From Flavobacterium psychrolimnae (GTDB lineage Bacteria > Bacteroidota > Bacteroidia > Flavobacteriales > Flavobacteriaceae), in assembly GCF_003312425.1 (NCBI RefSeq), contig NZ_QNUX01000003.1:124001-188000 (forward strand): a stretch of 64,000 nt of DNA, written 5' to 3'. Positions within the stretch are counted from its first letter, which is position 1. Each line of letters begins with the position of its first letter. This document shows positions 48,026 to 56,414 of the stretch, piece after piece. The position numbers and the translations under genes are program-made. The notes beneath the pieces were generated by a model. The model was not told the DNA's origin. It saw only the letters and a list, made by a program, of their open reading frames with translations, and ran no database searches.

Positions 48026-48601
48026 CTATTTTGAATTATTTTTATGCTCTTCGGCAACTGTCTCAAGCTCGGCATACCAATCCTCACCAAACCTTCTAAC
48101 CAAGGCTTCTTTGACAAATTTATAAACCGGAACTTCTAACTCTTGACCTAAAGAACAGGCCGGATCACAAATATCCCATTTGTCATAATTAACAGCGGCA
48201 AATTCCGTAAAATCTTTTACACGCACTGGATAAAGATGACAAGAAACCGGTTTTTTCCAGTCGATTATTCCTTGGTTGTACGCTTGTTCGATACCGCACA
48301 AAGCCGTTTTACCATCAAAAATTACGTAAGCGCAATCTTTATCATCGATTAATGGTGTTTCAAGATCGCCATCGGTTCCTTTGACCCAAGTTCCTTGCGC
48401 TTCAATAGCAGCAATTCCTTGCTTACGCAAAAAGGGTTTGACCTTTGGATAAATAGATTCGAGGATTTTAGTTTCCTCCAAACTTAATGGCGCTCCAGCG
48501 TCGCCGTCTACACAGCAAGCGCCTTTACAAGCAGTCAAATTGCAAACAAAATCTTTTTCGAGTAAGTCTTCTGAGACGATGGTTTTTCCTAGTTGAAACA
48601 T
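48026..48601 (-). CDS. DUF3109 cysteine-rich protein
   Basis: A 191-residue protein of the DUF3109 (YkgJ-like) family. Eight conserved cysteines in the usual order (VCNLTACKGACCVDGDAGAPL; DCAYVIF; LCGIEQAY; SCHLYPVRV; WDICDPAC) suggest a zinc or iron-sulfur site. Function is unknown. ATG 48601 (MFQLGKTIVSEDLLEKDFVCNL) is chosen: a longer start at 48628 would lie upstream of a -7 element ending 4 bases before this ATG. Confidence 0.88.
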   Translation of the reverse strand: MFQLGKTIVSEDLLEKDFVCNLTACKGACCVDGDAGAPLSLEETKILESIYPKVKPFLRKQGIAAIEAQGTWVKGTDGDLETPLIDDKDCAYVIFDGKTALCGIEQAYNQGIIDWKKPVSCHLYPVRVKDFTEFAAVNYDKWDICDPACSLGQELEVPVYKFVKEALVRRFGEDWYAELETVAEEHKNNSK

Positions 48602-48605
48602 TTTG

Positions 48606-48613
48606 CAAAGGTA
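48606..48613 (-). promoter_or_regulatory. -7 element touching the DUF3109 start codon
   Basis: Minus-strand TACCTTTG ends 4 bases before ATG 48601, the same layout as at dxs. It predicts a leaderless or near-leaderless mRNA. Confidence 0.5.
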
Positions 48614-48687
48614 TTCAAAGAAATTCAAAAAAGCACCTCAGCAAATCATAAAATTCGAAAACAAAATAGAAGAAAATAAAAAATAAG

Positions 48688-49506
48688 TTACATGAATTTA
48701 TAGTCTGATTTTAGAAATTCACGAGAATTTTTCTCTAAAACAACACACTTCATCGTGGTGATTTTACCTTTATCTTTCAAGTCTTTCATACTCATTGTCA
48801 TCATCAAAGGTCGGTCTCCCGTTTTAAAATAATGTTTCAATACATCCGGAGTTTTCTGTCTTTGCTGAGATCTAAACATATCCGAAAAACTCACCTTGGC
48901 CTCATTTGTATAATAAAATACCATAACAAAGTCCTTACTTGTGGCTTCAATTCCCTTACAATTATAACCCATAATTATTTTATTAGGAAGCGACCTGTAT
49001 GAAAATCCGTCACTTTCATTTTCTTTTGATGACATTTCGGAGTAATCAGGCATTTTAGAAGCCATGGCAACCTTTTCTTTTTCTTGATCAAAAGCAGTAA
49101 TCATCAACTTATTTCTGCTGTCAATTACCATAAACATCTCACCGGATCCCCCCATTTTGAAACCAAAATATTCCGCATTAGGCTCTAAAAAATAATCCAT
49201 AATCATCGCCTTTTCATTTTCACTCTGAATCTCCAAAGAATATTTCCAGCTGAACGAATACGAATCTGGAACCATCGAAGGATCAACTTTATTTTTCCCA
49301 AACGCCATTACCATCGCATCAGCATTCAATGTCTTGTCCATTACTTTCTGCTTCTCTTCATCAGTTGTGTCAATACTTTTTTCAACTGCTTTTTGCGTTA
49401 CATTATCTTGAATTTTTTTCTGAATTTTTTTCAAAATTTGCGCTTCTGTAGTATTTACAAAAAGAAACATCAGCACTACACTAAAAACCCATCGTATCGT
49501 TTGCAT
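48688..49506 (-). CDS. Exported DUF4412-like protein
   Basis: A 272-residue protein with a signal peptide (MQTIRWVFSVVLMFLFVNTTEAQ). A charged helical stretch (residues 25-65, ILKKIQKKIQDNVTQKAVEKSID) precedes a beta-rich domain (SFSWKYSLEIQSENEKAMIMDYFLEPNAEYFGFKM, MFMVIDSRNKLMITAF, GYNCKGIEATSKDFVMVFYYTNEA) that resembles DUF4412. Function unknown; the fold may be related to outer-membrane lipoprotein carriers. Single gene upstream of the DUF3109 gene. Confidence 0.75.
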   Translation of the reverse strand: MQTIRWVFSVVLMFLFVNTTEAQILKKIQKKIQDNVTQKAVEKSIDTTDEEKQKVMDKTLNADAMVMAFGKNKVDPSMVPDSYSFSWKYSLEIQSENEKAMIMDYFLEPNAEYFGFKMGGSGEMFMVIDSRNKLMITAFDQEKEKVAMASKMPDYSEMSSKENESDGFSYRSLPNKIIMGYNCKGIEATSKDFVMVFYYTNEAKVSFSDMFRSQQRQKTPDVLKHYFKTGDRPLMMTMSMKDLKDKGKITTMKCVVLEKNSREFLKSDYKFM

Positions 49507-49662
49507 AGCTGTAAATTTTAAATTAATAACAAATTTACAAATTGATTATCAGATACTTACACTTTATTAAAAAATAAAAAATACTAATTATTAATAAAAA
49601 TAAAGAATGAATTATGTCCATAAATAAAAAATCAACGTAGTCGATAACCAAACTAAATTCTA

Positions 49663-49670
49663 TACTTTTG
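49663..49670 (+). promoter_or_regulatory. -7 promoter element of the MarC gene
   Basis: TACTTTTG fits TAnnTTTG, 21 bases before ATG 49692. Confidence 0.55.
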
Positions 49671-49691
49671 CAGTAAACAAACAAGCAAATT

Positions 49692-50267
49692 ATGGAATTC
49701 GACATTAGAGAAATAATCACAGTAGGAATGGTGCTTTTTGCCGTAATTGATATTGTGGGATCGATCCCGATAATTGTTGATTTAAGAACAAAACACGGAC
49801 ACATTGAATCTGAAAAAGCATCTATTGTCGCCGCTGTAATCATGATTGTTTTCCTTTTTGCAGGTGAAGAACTTTTAAAATTAATTGGTATCGACGTCAA
49901 TTCATTTGCGGTTGCCGGATCTTTTGTCTTATTCTTTTTGGCGTTGGAAATGATTTTAGGAATCAGAATCTATCGTGATGAAGAAGCTAGCTCCGCCTCT
50001 ATTGTTCCGTTGGCATTTCCTTTGATTGCCGGCGCAGGAACCATGACGACTTTGCTTTCTTTACGTTCTCAATTTTACACTATTAATATTGTAATTGCCA
50101 TAATTTTGAATATTATTCTGGTATATATCGTTTTGAAATCTTCTTCTAAAATTGAAAAAATGCTAGGCGAGAATGGACTTGGAGTCATCCGCAAGACTTT
50201 TGGAGTTGTACTGCTTGCAATTGCTGTTAAATTATTCGCTGCGAATGTTAAAGGTTTGTTTGTCTAA
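49692..50267 (+). CDS. MarC-family integral membrane protein
   Basis: A 191-residue protein with six predicted membrane helices. Family markers are VLFAVIDIVGSIPIIVDL near the N-terminus, FAVAGSFVLFFLALEMILG in the middle and PLAFPLIAGAGTMTTLLSLR (about 107-126). MarC was once thought to be a drug-resistance transporter, but its function is unknown. A small membrane protein gene follows after 129 bp. Confidence 0.9.
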   Translation: MEFDIREIITVGMVLFAVIDIVGSIPIIVDLRTKHGHIESEKASIVAAVIMIVFLFAGEELLKLIGIDVNSFAVAGSFVLFFLALEMILGIRIYRDEEASSASIVPLAFPLIAGAGTMTTLLSLRSQFYTINIVIAIILNIILVYIVLKSSSKIEKMLGENGLGVIRKTFGVVLLAIAVKLFAANVKGLFV

Positions 50268-50396
50268 AATAAATTTTCATAAATTTACCCCCTAATTCAA
50301 TGCTACAAAATTAATTAGATTTTTTTGGGAATATAATTCCAGTTTAAAAGCTGACCCAATTATCTTTTTATTTCAAAACAAAAACAATAACGTACT

Positions 50397-50597
50397 ATGA
50401 AAATTTTCACTAACATACTGGTATTTTTAGCAATCGCTCTAATCCTTTTTAATGTTACTTTGCTGGATTTTAGAAATCCATTTCAAGGAGAAAGTGTCGT
50501 TGCTTTTATTGGAATCGCAGCTTCTTTTTGTGCTGTAATGATTCTGTTAATCTTTAGAATTTCAAAAAGAATTGAGGAAAAAACTAACGAAAAGTAA
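50397..50597 (+). CDS. Small two-helix membrane protein, 66 residues
   Basis: Two hydrophobic helices (about residues 4-25 and 33-55) are joined by a short loop (DFRNPFQGESVV) and followed by a basic tail (RISKRIEEKTNEK). No family is recognised. It ends 5 bp before the next gene, which uses a TTG start, so the pair is probably translated together. Confidence 0.75.
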   Translation: MKIFTNILVFLAIALILFNVTLLDFRNPFQGESVVAFIGIAASFCAVMILLIFRISKRIEEKTNEK

Positions 50598-50602
50598 TCG
50601 TT

Positions 50603-51208
50603 TTGTTTGATGTACTTATTTTAGGTGGTGGCGTTTCAGGAATGTCATGTTCACTTGTTTTAGGTTCTGCCAAAAACAAATCTTTTGTTGCCAATAAAAA
50701 AATAGGCGTTTTTACCCATCAGAAATCATCTTCTCTTCAAGACGCATTATTTAACAATGCGTACGGAATTCCTCCAGGAACATTAGGCGCTGACTTGATG
50801 AAAGAGAGCATCACGCATCTTTCAGAAACGTATCCGCACATTGTGCAAATCCCCAACGAAAAAGTACTTAAAATAGAAGGCAGTTATCCTGAATTTACAG
50901 TGACTACTAATAAAACAAGCTACCAAACGAGTATAATTGCTATTGGAATTGGTTCAGCGAATACTTTTGCGATTGAAGGTTTAATGGAATATCTAGAACC
51001 ACATCAAAAATCACTTCCCGAAAAACAACGAATACAACTCAAAAACAACGACCACAAAGTTACTGATGGGATTTATGTGATGGGGACTTTAGCAGGCTGG
51101 AGAAGCCAATTGGCGATTGCATCTGGAAGTGGCGCCGCAGTTGCTACAGACATTCTTACTTTATGGAATGATGGAATTCAGACTCACGCCCACGACAGCA
51201 TTCGGTAA
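50603..51208 (+). CDS. FAD-dependent oxidoreductase, short thioredoxin-reductase-like form
   Basis: A 201-residue protein. The FAD-binding Rossmann motif is at the start (DVLILGGGVSGMSCSLVLGSAK) and the second FAD motif near the end (VTDGIYVMGTLAGWRSQLAIASGSGAAVATDI). It lacks the NADPH domain and the CxxC pair of thioredoxin reductase, so it is a one-domain relative of unknown electron donor. The only sensible start is TTG 50603, five bases after the previous stop, since an in-frame stop lies 18 bases upstream of it. Confidence 0.8.
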   Translation: MFDVLILGGGVSGMSCSLVLGSAKNKSFVANKKIGVFTHQKSSSLQDALFNNAYGIPPGTLGADLMKESITHLSETYPHIVQIPNEKVLKIEGSYPEFTVTTNKTSYQTSIIAIGIGSANTFAIEGLMEYLEPHQKSLPEKQRIQLKNNDHKVTDGIYVMGTLAGWRSQLAIASGSGAAVATDILTLWNDGIQTHAHDSIR

Positions 51209-51224
51209 AAAAAATGAATAGGAC

Positions 51225-51407
51225 TTAATCGTTCAATTCTAAACTTTTTATTATTTCGATAATAGAATATTGATCCAATTCAACTTTTTTTAAAATAGCT
51301 TTAACTCCTTCAACATCTTTCATTTTTACACAAGTATCAAAATCATTAGAAAGTTCACTAACATACAAGCGTTCGTTTACAGTCATTCCAAAATAAACAT
51401 TTTTCAT
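51225..51407 (-). CDS. Small unknown protein, 60 residues
   Basis: MKNVYFGMTVNERLYVSELS, then a helical acidic region (NDFDTCVKMKDVEGVKAILKKVELDQYSIIEIIKSLELND). It reads like a compact three-helix protein with normal amino-acid composition, and lies 18 bp downstream of the S41 protease gene on the same strand. I recall similar short proteins in Flavobacteriaceae, without a function. Confidence 0.6.
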   Translation of the reverse strand: MKNVYFGMTVNERLYVSELSNDFDTCVKMKDVEGVKAILKKVELDQYSIIEIIKSLELND

Positions 51408-51425
51408 ACTTAGTATTATTCAGTT

Positions 51426-53000
51426 TTATTTCTGATTCAAAACTCTTTTCACCATAGCGTCTTCGGGCAATACAATTTCATAATAATAGCTTTCACCATA
51501 TATTTGTCGGGCAAACTCTGCCGTTAAATAGCGTTTTACCAAAGCTTTACTTTTATCAAAATTGAGCTCCAAACCATTTCCCAGAATAAATTTTTGAAAC
51601 GCATTGAAATACAAATCAGTGGTATTCATTTTAGTTTGAAACTGTTCAAAAGACAGTCCTTTGAAAACGCTTCTGTTCTTATCCAATTGCTCAAAAACAA
51701 AATTACCCACGATTCCCGATTGCAATAAATAAACGGTACTTTCATTTCCGTGTTCCACTTCGAGTGGCACAAAAACATCCGGAACAATTCCACCGCCGCC
51801 ATATACAATTTTCCCCTTTTTAGTTTTGAATTTTATCGTGTCAATGACTTTGATACTGTCTTTTTCATACAATTCTCCATTTCCATAACGCGCTTCTGAT
51901 TCTTTGAAATACGCTTCATTTCCTTTAGAATATGGCTTTTGAATTGAACGACCTGTTGGTGTATAATATCTGGCAATTGTAAGTCGAACGGCTGAACCAT
52001 CTGCAAAATCCATTTCGCGCTGCACCAATCCTTTACCGAAAGAGCGGCGGCCTACAATGGTCCCTCTGTCATTATCCTGAACTGCTCCGGCAAGAATCTC
52101 ACTTGCTGAAGCACTGTTTTCATTGATTAGGACAAAAACATTTCCTTTTTCAAAATTCCCTTTAGCGGTAGCAAATGTTTTATCGATATTTCCGTTTTTA
52201 TTCTTGGTAAAAACAATCAGCTGTTTATCACTTAACAATTCATCGGCAATTGCAATCGCTTCTTCCATATATCCGCCACCGTTATCCCGAACATCGATAA
52301 TGAGTGATTTAGCTCCTTGTTGCTTGATTTTAGACAAACCTTCCATAAACTCTGTATAAGTAGTTTCGGCAAATCTGTTTATTTTTATATAACCGGTTTT
52401 ATTACCCAAAAGCAAAGCGACGTCAACACTTTTTAGTGGAATTATATCCCGTTTAATTTTTACTTTTATTTTTTTGCCTTCGGATTTTCTGTAAATTGTT
52501 AGTTCAATATCAGAACCCACAGTTCCTTTTAGTTTAGAATACAAACTGTCAGTGGGTAATTTACGCCCAAATAATTTTGTTTTATCGGCATACAAAATTC
52601 TATCGCCTGCCTTTATTCCTGCTTTTGCCGAAGGACCATCCGCAACAGGCTTTATTACCGCAACAGAATCTTTGTACATATAAAAATTTACTCCTATTCC
52701 CACAAAGTTTCCTTTCATACTTTCCATCACTTCTTGTTGATCACTTGGCGCAATATATACAGAATGCGGGTCAAGTTGTGCCAAGATATTATCGACGGTA
52801 AGATTTACAATAGAATCAGTATTAACATCATCCACGTATTCATTATCGATAAAATCAATGAGTTTATTCAGCTTACTTTTCGAATTGTTTTTGACAAGAT
52901 AATCAGCTGTGTTAGGAAAATTCAACATTCCACCCAAGACAACACCTAAAGCAAGTGTTGAAAAAATAAGAATGGGCAAATATTTAGTATTAAAGTTCAT
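51426..53000 (-). CDS. S41-family C-terminal processing peptidase
   Basis: A 524-residue exported serine protease. An N-terminal membrane anchor (about residues 7-25) is followed by a PDZ domain (about 85-170, VGIGVNFYMYKDSVAVIKPVADGPSAKAGIKAGDRIL) and the S41 core with the catalytic Ser in NENSASASEILAGAVQDND and Lys in GRRSFGKGLVQ. It would trim C-termini of periplasmic proteins. The gene begins exactly where the dCMP deaminase gene stops (no gap), so the three minus-strand genes HupE, dCMP deaminase and this one form an operon. Confidence 0.94.
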   Translation of the reverse strand: MNFNTKYLPILIFSTLALGVVLGGMLNFPNTADYLVKNNSKSKLNKLIDFIDNEYVDDVNTDSIVNLTVDNILAQLDPHSVYIAPSDQQEVMESMKGNFVGIGVNFYMYKDSVAVIKPVADGPSAKAGIKAGDRILYADKTKLFGRKLPTDSLYSKLKGTVGSDIELTIYRKSEGKKIKVKIKRDIIPLKSVDVALLLGNKTGYIKINRFAETTYTEFMEGLSKIKQQGAKSLIIDVRDNGGGYMEEAIAIADELLSDKQLIVFTKNKNGNIDKTFATAKGNFEKGNVFVLINENSASASEILAGAVQDNDRGTIVGRRSFGKGLVQREMDFADGSAVRLTIARYYTPTGRSIQKPYSKGNEAYFKESEARYGNGELYEKDSIKVIDTIKFKTKKGKIVYGGGGIVPDVFVPLEVEHGNESTVYLLQSGIVGNFVFEQLDKNRSVFKGLSFEQFQTKMNTTDLYFNAFQKFILGNGLELNFDKSKALVKRYLTAEFARQIYGESYYYEIVLPEDAMVKRVLNQK

Positions 53001-53432
53001 TTATTCTTCTAAAATTGCAATGTGTTCCACCTCTACTCCTGCTTTTATCAAAAACTGAATGCCGGAATCATCCCGATATCCATTGTGATAGACCACTCTT
53101 TTTATTCCGGATTGATGAATTAATTTGCTGCATTCCTTGCAAGGCGAAAGTGTAATATATAAAGTAGCGCCTTCACATGATTGCGTTGACCGCGCCACTT
53201 TCAGAATCGCATTTGCTTCAGCATGTAAAACATCCCAACGCGTTAATCCTTCCTCATCTTCACAGCAATTCTCAAAACCAGTTGGTGTTCCGTTGTATCC
53301 GTCAGAGATTATCATTCTATCACGCACAATAATCGCACCAACTTGTTTGCGTTTACAGTAGGACAGTAAACTCCATTCTTTGGCGATTCTAAGGTACGCT
53401 TTATCGTATTTATTTAATTTTTTTTCGTTCAT
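53001..53432 (-). CDS. Deoxycytidylate (dCMP) deaminase
   Basis: A 143-residue zinc deaminase: HAEANAIL (zinc His and catalytic Glu) and SPCKECSKLIHQSGI (zinc Cys pair), with VGAIIVRDRMIISDGYNGTPTGFENCCED near the N-terminus, the dCMP-deaminase/ComEB pattern. It supplies dUMP for thymidylate synthesis. It lies one base downstream of the HupE gene and directly abuts the S41 gene. Confidence 0.94.
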   Translation of the reverse strand: MNEKKLNKYDKAYLRIAKEWSLLSYCKRKQVGAIIVRDRMIISDGYNGTPTGFENCCEDEEGLTRWDVLHAEANAILKVARSTQSCEGATLYITLSPCKECSKLIHQSGIKRVVYHNGYRDDSGIQFLIKAGVEVEHIAILEE

Positions 53433-53433
53433 T

Positions 53434-54027
53434 TTATCTTATCCAAATTTCACTTTCTATAATTAATGGTATCACTACTCCTATTATGAATGCCGACATG
53501 ACTAAAGTCCAATCGCGTTTTGAGAATCTGAAAACGGTTTGAACAATATACGACACTATCAAAACCACAAAAACCACTACAATCTGAGCCGCTTCTATTC
53601 CAAGTGCAAACTCGGACAATGGTAAAACTTTTGAGGCTGCATCTCCGCCAAGAATTGATTTAAAATAATTTGAAAAACCCAATCCATGAATGATTCCAAA
53701 GAAAAGCGTGATAAAAAATACCACATTTATACTTTCTTTCTTGCTTGACTTTCCAGCCGTAAAAAGATTAAACAATGCCGTTATTAGAATCGTTATTGGA
53801 ATTAATAATTCGACTACATTGACTTTTATGGCAATTATACCAAAAACGGAAAGCATCAAAGCCATCGTGTGACCAATAGTAAAAAGGGTAACCAAAAGTA
53901 CAACTCGCTTCCAATCCTTGAACGAAAACGGAATGGCGAGCGCAATTAAAAATAAAACATGATCATAAGCATGAATATCTAAAACGTGTTTTAATCCTAT
54001 TTGAAAGTAAATCCAAAATTCTGACAT
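53434..54027 (-). CDS. HupE/UreJ-family membrane protein
   Basis: A 197-residue protein with six or seven membrane helices. The HupE/UreJ pattern is clear: FQIGLKHVLDIHAYDHVLFLIALAIPFSFKDWKR at the start, LFTIGHTMALMLS, and FGIIHGLGFSNYF. Several His and Asp residues in the helices could bind a metal such as nickel; the substrate is not established. First gene of the operon with dCMP deaminase and the S41 protease, which do not suggest a shared function. Confidence 0.9.
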   Translation of the reverse strand: MSEFWIYFQIGLKHVLDIHAYDHVLFLIALAIPFSFKDWKRVVLLVTLFTIGHTMALMLSVFGIIAIKVNVVELLIPITILITALFNLFTAGKSSKKESINVVFFITLFFGIIHGLGFSNYFKSILGGDAASKVLPLSEFALGIEAAQIVVVFVVLIVSYIVQTVFRFSKRDWTLVMSAFIIGVVIPLIIESEIWIR

Positions 54028-54177
54028 GGGTAATTTATTAGGTTGATAATGGGCTTGTAAACTTACGATTAATTTTGAAAATGATTGATTTGATTATTTA
54101 AATAAATGCATTTCAAAAGGGATTGAATAGAACAAAAAAATATAAAAAATATAAAATCATTAATTTAAAAATAGATT

Positions 54178-54185
54178 TATCTTTG
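54178..54185 (+). promoter_or_regulatory. -7 promoter element of the TerB-like gene
   Basis: TATCTTTG fits TAnnTTTG, 21 bases before ATG 54207. Confidence 0.55.
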
Positions 54186-54206
54186 TAAGATATAAAACCA
54201 ATAATT

Positions 54207-54638
54207 ATGTCATTTTCAGATTTATTTGATAGCGAATTCAAACAAAGAAATAAAGGTCATTTTGCATCAATTGTCCGCGTAGCGCTTACTGACGGGAAGT
54301 TTTCTCCTGAAGAAAAAGCATTTTTAGACAAACTGGCAGTTCGATTAGAAATTTCTCAAGCAGAATATGAGGAAATTTTAGAGAATCCTTTAAATTACCC
54401 AATCAATCCTCCTTATTTATACGAACAAAGAATGGAGCGTTTGTATGATCTAGCCCGTATTGTACATGTTGATCATCATTTAGGAGACAAACAAGAAGTG
54501 ATGCTTAGAAAAATTGGTGTAGGCTTAGGCTTTAATACTGAAAACGTAGATTACATCGTTGACAAAGCACTTAAATTAGTGGATAAAGAAGTGGATTTAG
54601 ACACTTTTATTTTCGAAATGAAAAACATGAATAAGTAG
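54207..54638 (+). CDS. TerB-like (tellurite-resistance family) protein
   Basis: A 143-residue helical protein with the TerB pattern repeated: FASIVRVALTDGKFSPEEKAFLDKLAVRL (about 19-47) and YDLARIVHVDHHLGDKQEVMLRKIGVGLGF (about 80-109). Acidic residues could bind metal. Stand-alone TerB proteins are common and are not evidence of a tellurite operon; no other ter gene is present. A strong terminator follows. Confidence 0.88.
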   Translation: MSFSDLFDSEFKQRNKGHFASIVRVALTDGKFSPEEKAFLDKLAVRLEISQAEYEEILENPLNYPINPPYLYEQRMERLYDLARIVHVDHHLGDKQEVMLRKIGVGLGFNTENVDYIVDKALKLVDKEVDLDTFIFEMKNMNK

Positions 54639-54653
54639 TACAAAAATTTTTAG

Positions 54654-54686
54654 AAAAGCTTCCGCCAAAAACGGAAGCTTTTTTTG
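54654..54686. terminator. Bidirectional terminator between TerB-like gene and fbp
   Basis: AAAAGCTTCCG/CGGAAGCTTTT, an 11-bp stem with a 7-nt loop and T/A runs on both sides, serving two converging genes. Confidence 0.88.
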
Positions 54687-54689
54687 TTT

Positions 54690-55709
54690 TTAGTACTTAC
54701 TTAATTCTGCTTTATGCATAAATTCTTCGGCTTTTTCTACCATGTTGTAGCTTCCGCAAAAGAACGGCACTCTTTCATGTAATTCTGTTGGTTCAATTTC
54801 CATGATTCTATTAAATCCGTTAGACGCTTTTCCTCCGGCTTGTTCCGCAATAAAAGCTAACGGATTGCATTCATATAACAATCGTAATTTCCCTTTTGGA
54901 GCTTTAGAACTAGTAGGATATAAATAAATTCCGCCTTTAATCATATTCCTGTGAATATCTGAAACTAAACTTCCAATATATCTTGAAGTATATGGTCGGT
55001 CTCCTTCTTCTAACTGACAATATTTGATATAATTTTTTACTCCTTGCGGAAAATGAACATAATTCCCTTCGTTAATAGAATAAATGTGGCCATCCGTTGG
55101 GAATTTCATTTTTGGATGTGATAAATAAAAGGTTCCAATTGCCGGATTCAATGTAAATCCGTTCACGCCATGTCCTGTTGTATAAACTAACATTGTCGAC
55201 GTTCCGTAAATCACATATCCTGCAGCAACCTGATTGATTCCCGGCTGTAAAAAATCTTCCAAAGTAACTGGAGTTCCTATTGGAGTCAATCTTCTATAAA
55301 CCGAAAATATTGTTCCAACCGAAACATTGACATCAATATTTGATGAACCGTCCAGCGGATCCATTAAAACCACGTACTTATTATTATGGCTGTTATCGCT
55401 TCCTTCCACTGTGATAAAATCATCATTTTCTTCGGAGGCAATACCACAAACAATTTCGCGATTAATCAAAGTTTGAATAAAAACCTCATTCGCATAAACA
55501 TCTAGTTTTTGCTGGTCTTCGCCTTGTATGTTTTGTTCTCCGGCAGCACCAACAATATCAACTAATCCAGCTTTGTTTACTTTATAATTGACCACTTTCG
55601 CAGCCAATCGAATGGAGTTGATGATTCGGGATAATTCGCCTGACGAATATTGAAAGGCATTTTGGTTTTCAATAATAAATTCTCCTAGTGTTTTGTTGCG
55701 TTCTTCCAT
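54690..55709 (-). CDS. fbp: Fructose-1,6-bisphosphatase, class I
   Basis: A 339-residue gluconeogenic enzyme. Metal and substrate residues lie in [10 protein letters not shown] (about 98-107), [28 protein letters not shown] (about 122-149), and [48 protein letters not shown] near residue 260. Length is as usual. It is divergent from the GNAT and aspartate kinase genes, an arrangement frequent in Flavobacteriia. Confidence 0.97.
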   Translation of the reverse strand: MEERNKTLGEFIIENQNAFQYSSGELSRIINSIRLAAKVVNYKVNKAGLVDIVGAAGEQNIQGEDQQKLDVYANEVFIQTLINREIVCGIASEENDDFITVEGSDNSHNNKYVVLMDPLDGSSNIDVNVSVGTIFSVYRRLTPIGTPVTLEDFLQPGINQVAAGYVIYGTSTMLVYTTGHGVNGFTLNPAIGTFYLSHPKMKFPTDGHIYSINEGNYVHFPQGVKNYIKYCQLEEGDRPYTSRYIGSLVSDIHRNMIKGGIYLYPTSSKAPKGKLRLLYECNPLAFIAEQAGGKASNGFNRIMEIEPTELHERVPFFCGSYNMVEKAEEFMHKAELSKY

Positions 55710-55879
55710 TACGAAATCGATGTAGTTAATTTGACATCACAAATATCGTTTTTTTTGTGAAAACAAATTCAATACTATTTATTTAGTTTGACAGTATTGT
55801 ATATTTGCTGAATAAAACACAAAAAAAGTACATAAAAAGGCTGTTTTATTGCGTTTTTAAATCATTAAAATAAAAATTT

Positions 55880-56386
55880 ATGAATATTAGAAGAGGAAAT
55901 CCGCAAGATATGCAAGCTGTTTTAGGTCTGATTAAAGAGTTGGCCGAATTCGAAAAAGAGCCAAATGCTGTTCTTGTAACTGTTGACGATTTAATTCGAG
56001 ATGGTTTTGGTCCTGTTCCTCTTTTTCATGTTTTTGTTGCCGAAATAGAAGACGATTCGAACGATAACGAAAAGTCTAAACAAATTGTGGGCATCGCATT
56101 GTACTATTATCGCTATTCTACTTGGAAAGGAAAAACAATCCACTTAGAAGATTTAGTGGTAAAAGAAAGCATGCGAGGAACAGGATTAGGATATGCTTTG
56201 TACTCTGAAATTTTAAAACAGGGTAAAAAAGACCAAGTTCGAAGAGTGGAATGGAATGTGCTCGACTGGAATACTCCAGCAATTGAATTTTACGAGAAAT
56301 CAGGTGCAAAAGTATTACGTGACTGGCATGTCGTGCAAATGGACGAACTTGGAATTACCAATTTCGTGGAGAATAAATTGAAATAA
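55880..56386 (+). CDS. GNAT-family N-acetyltransferase
   Basis: A 168-residue acetyltransferase resembling spermidine/diamine acetyltransferases: MNIRRGNPQDMQAVLGLIKELAEFEKEPNAV at the start, the acetyl-CoA motif IHLEDLVVKESMRGTGLGYALYSEI (about 92-116), and WNVLDWNTPAIEFYEKSGAKVLRDW. The substrate is probably a small amine. It is followed after 28 bp by the aspartate kinase gene and is likely co-transcribed. Confidence 0.9.
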   Translation: MNIRRGNPQDMQAVLGLIKELAEFEKEPNAVLVTVDDLIRDGFGPVPLFHVFVAEIEDDSNDNEKSKQIVGIALYYYRYSTWKGKTIHLEDLVVKESMRGTGLGYALYSEILKQGKKDQVRRVEWNVLDWNTPAIEFYEKSGAKVLRDWHVVQMDELGITNFVENKLK

Positions 56387-56414
56387 AGTAGAAAGAATAA
56401 TTTTTGTTTAAGAT

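Noticed and set aside
52577..52801. ORF opposite the S41 protease gene
   Set aside because: Low-complexity antisense frame over a clearly coding PDZ/protease gene.
54207..54638. Tellurite-resistance operon
   Set aside because: A single TerB-like gene with no other ter genes; stand-alone TerB domains are common.
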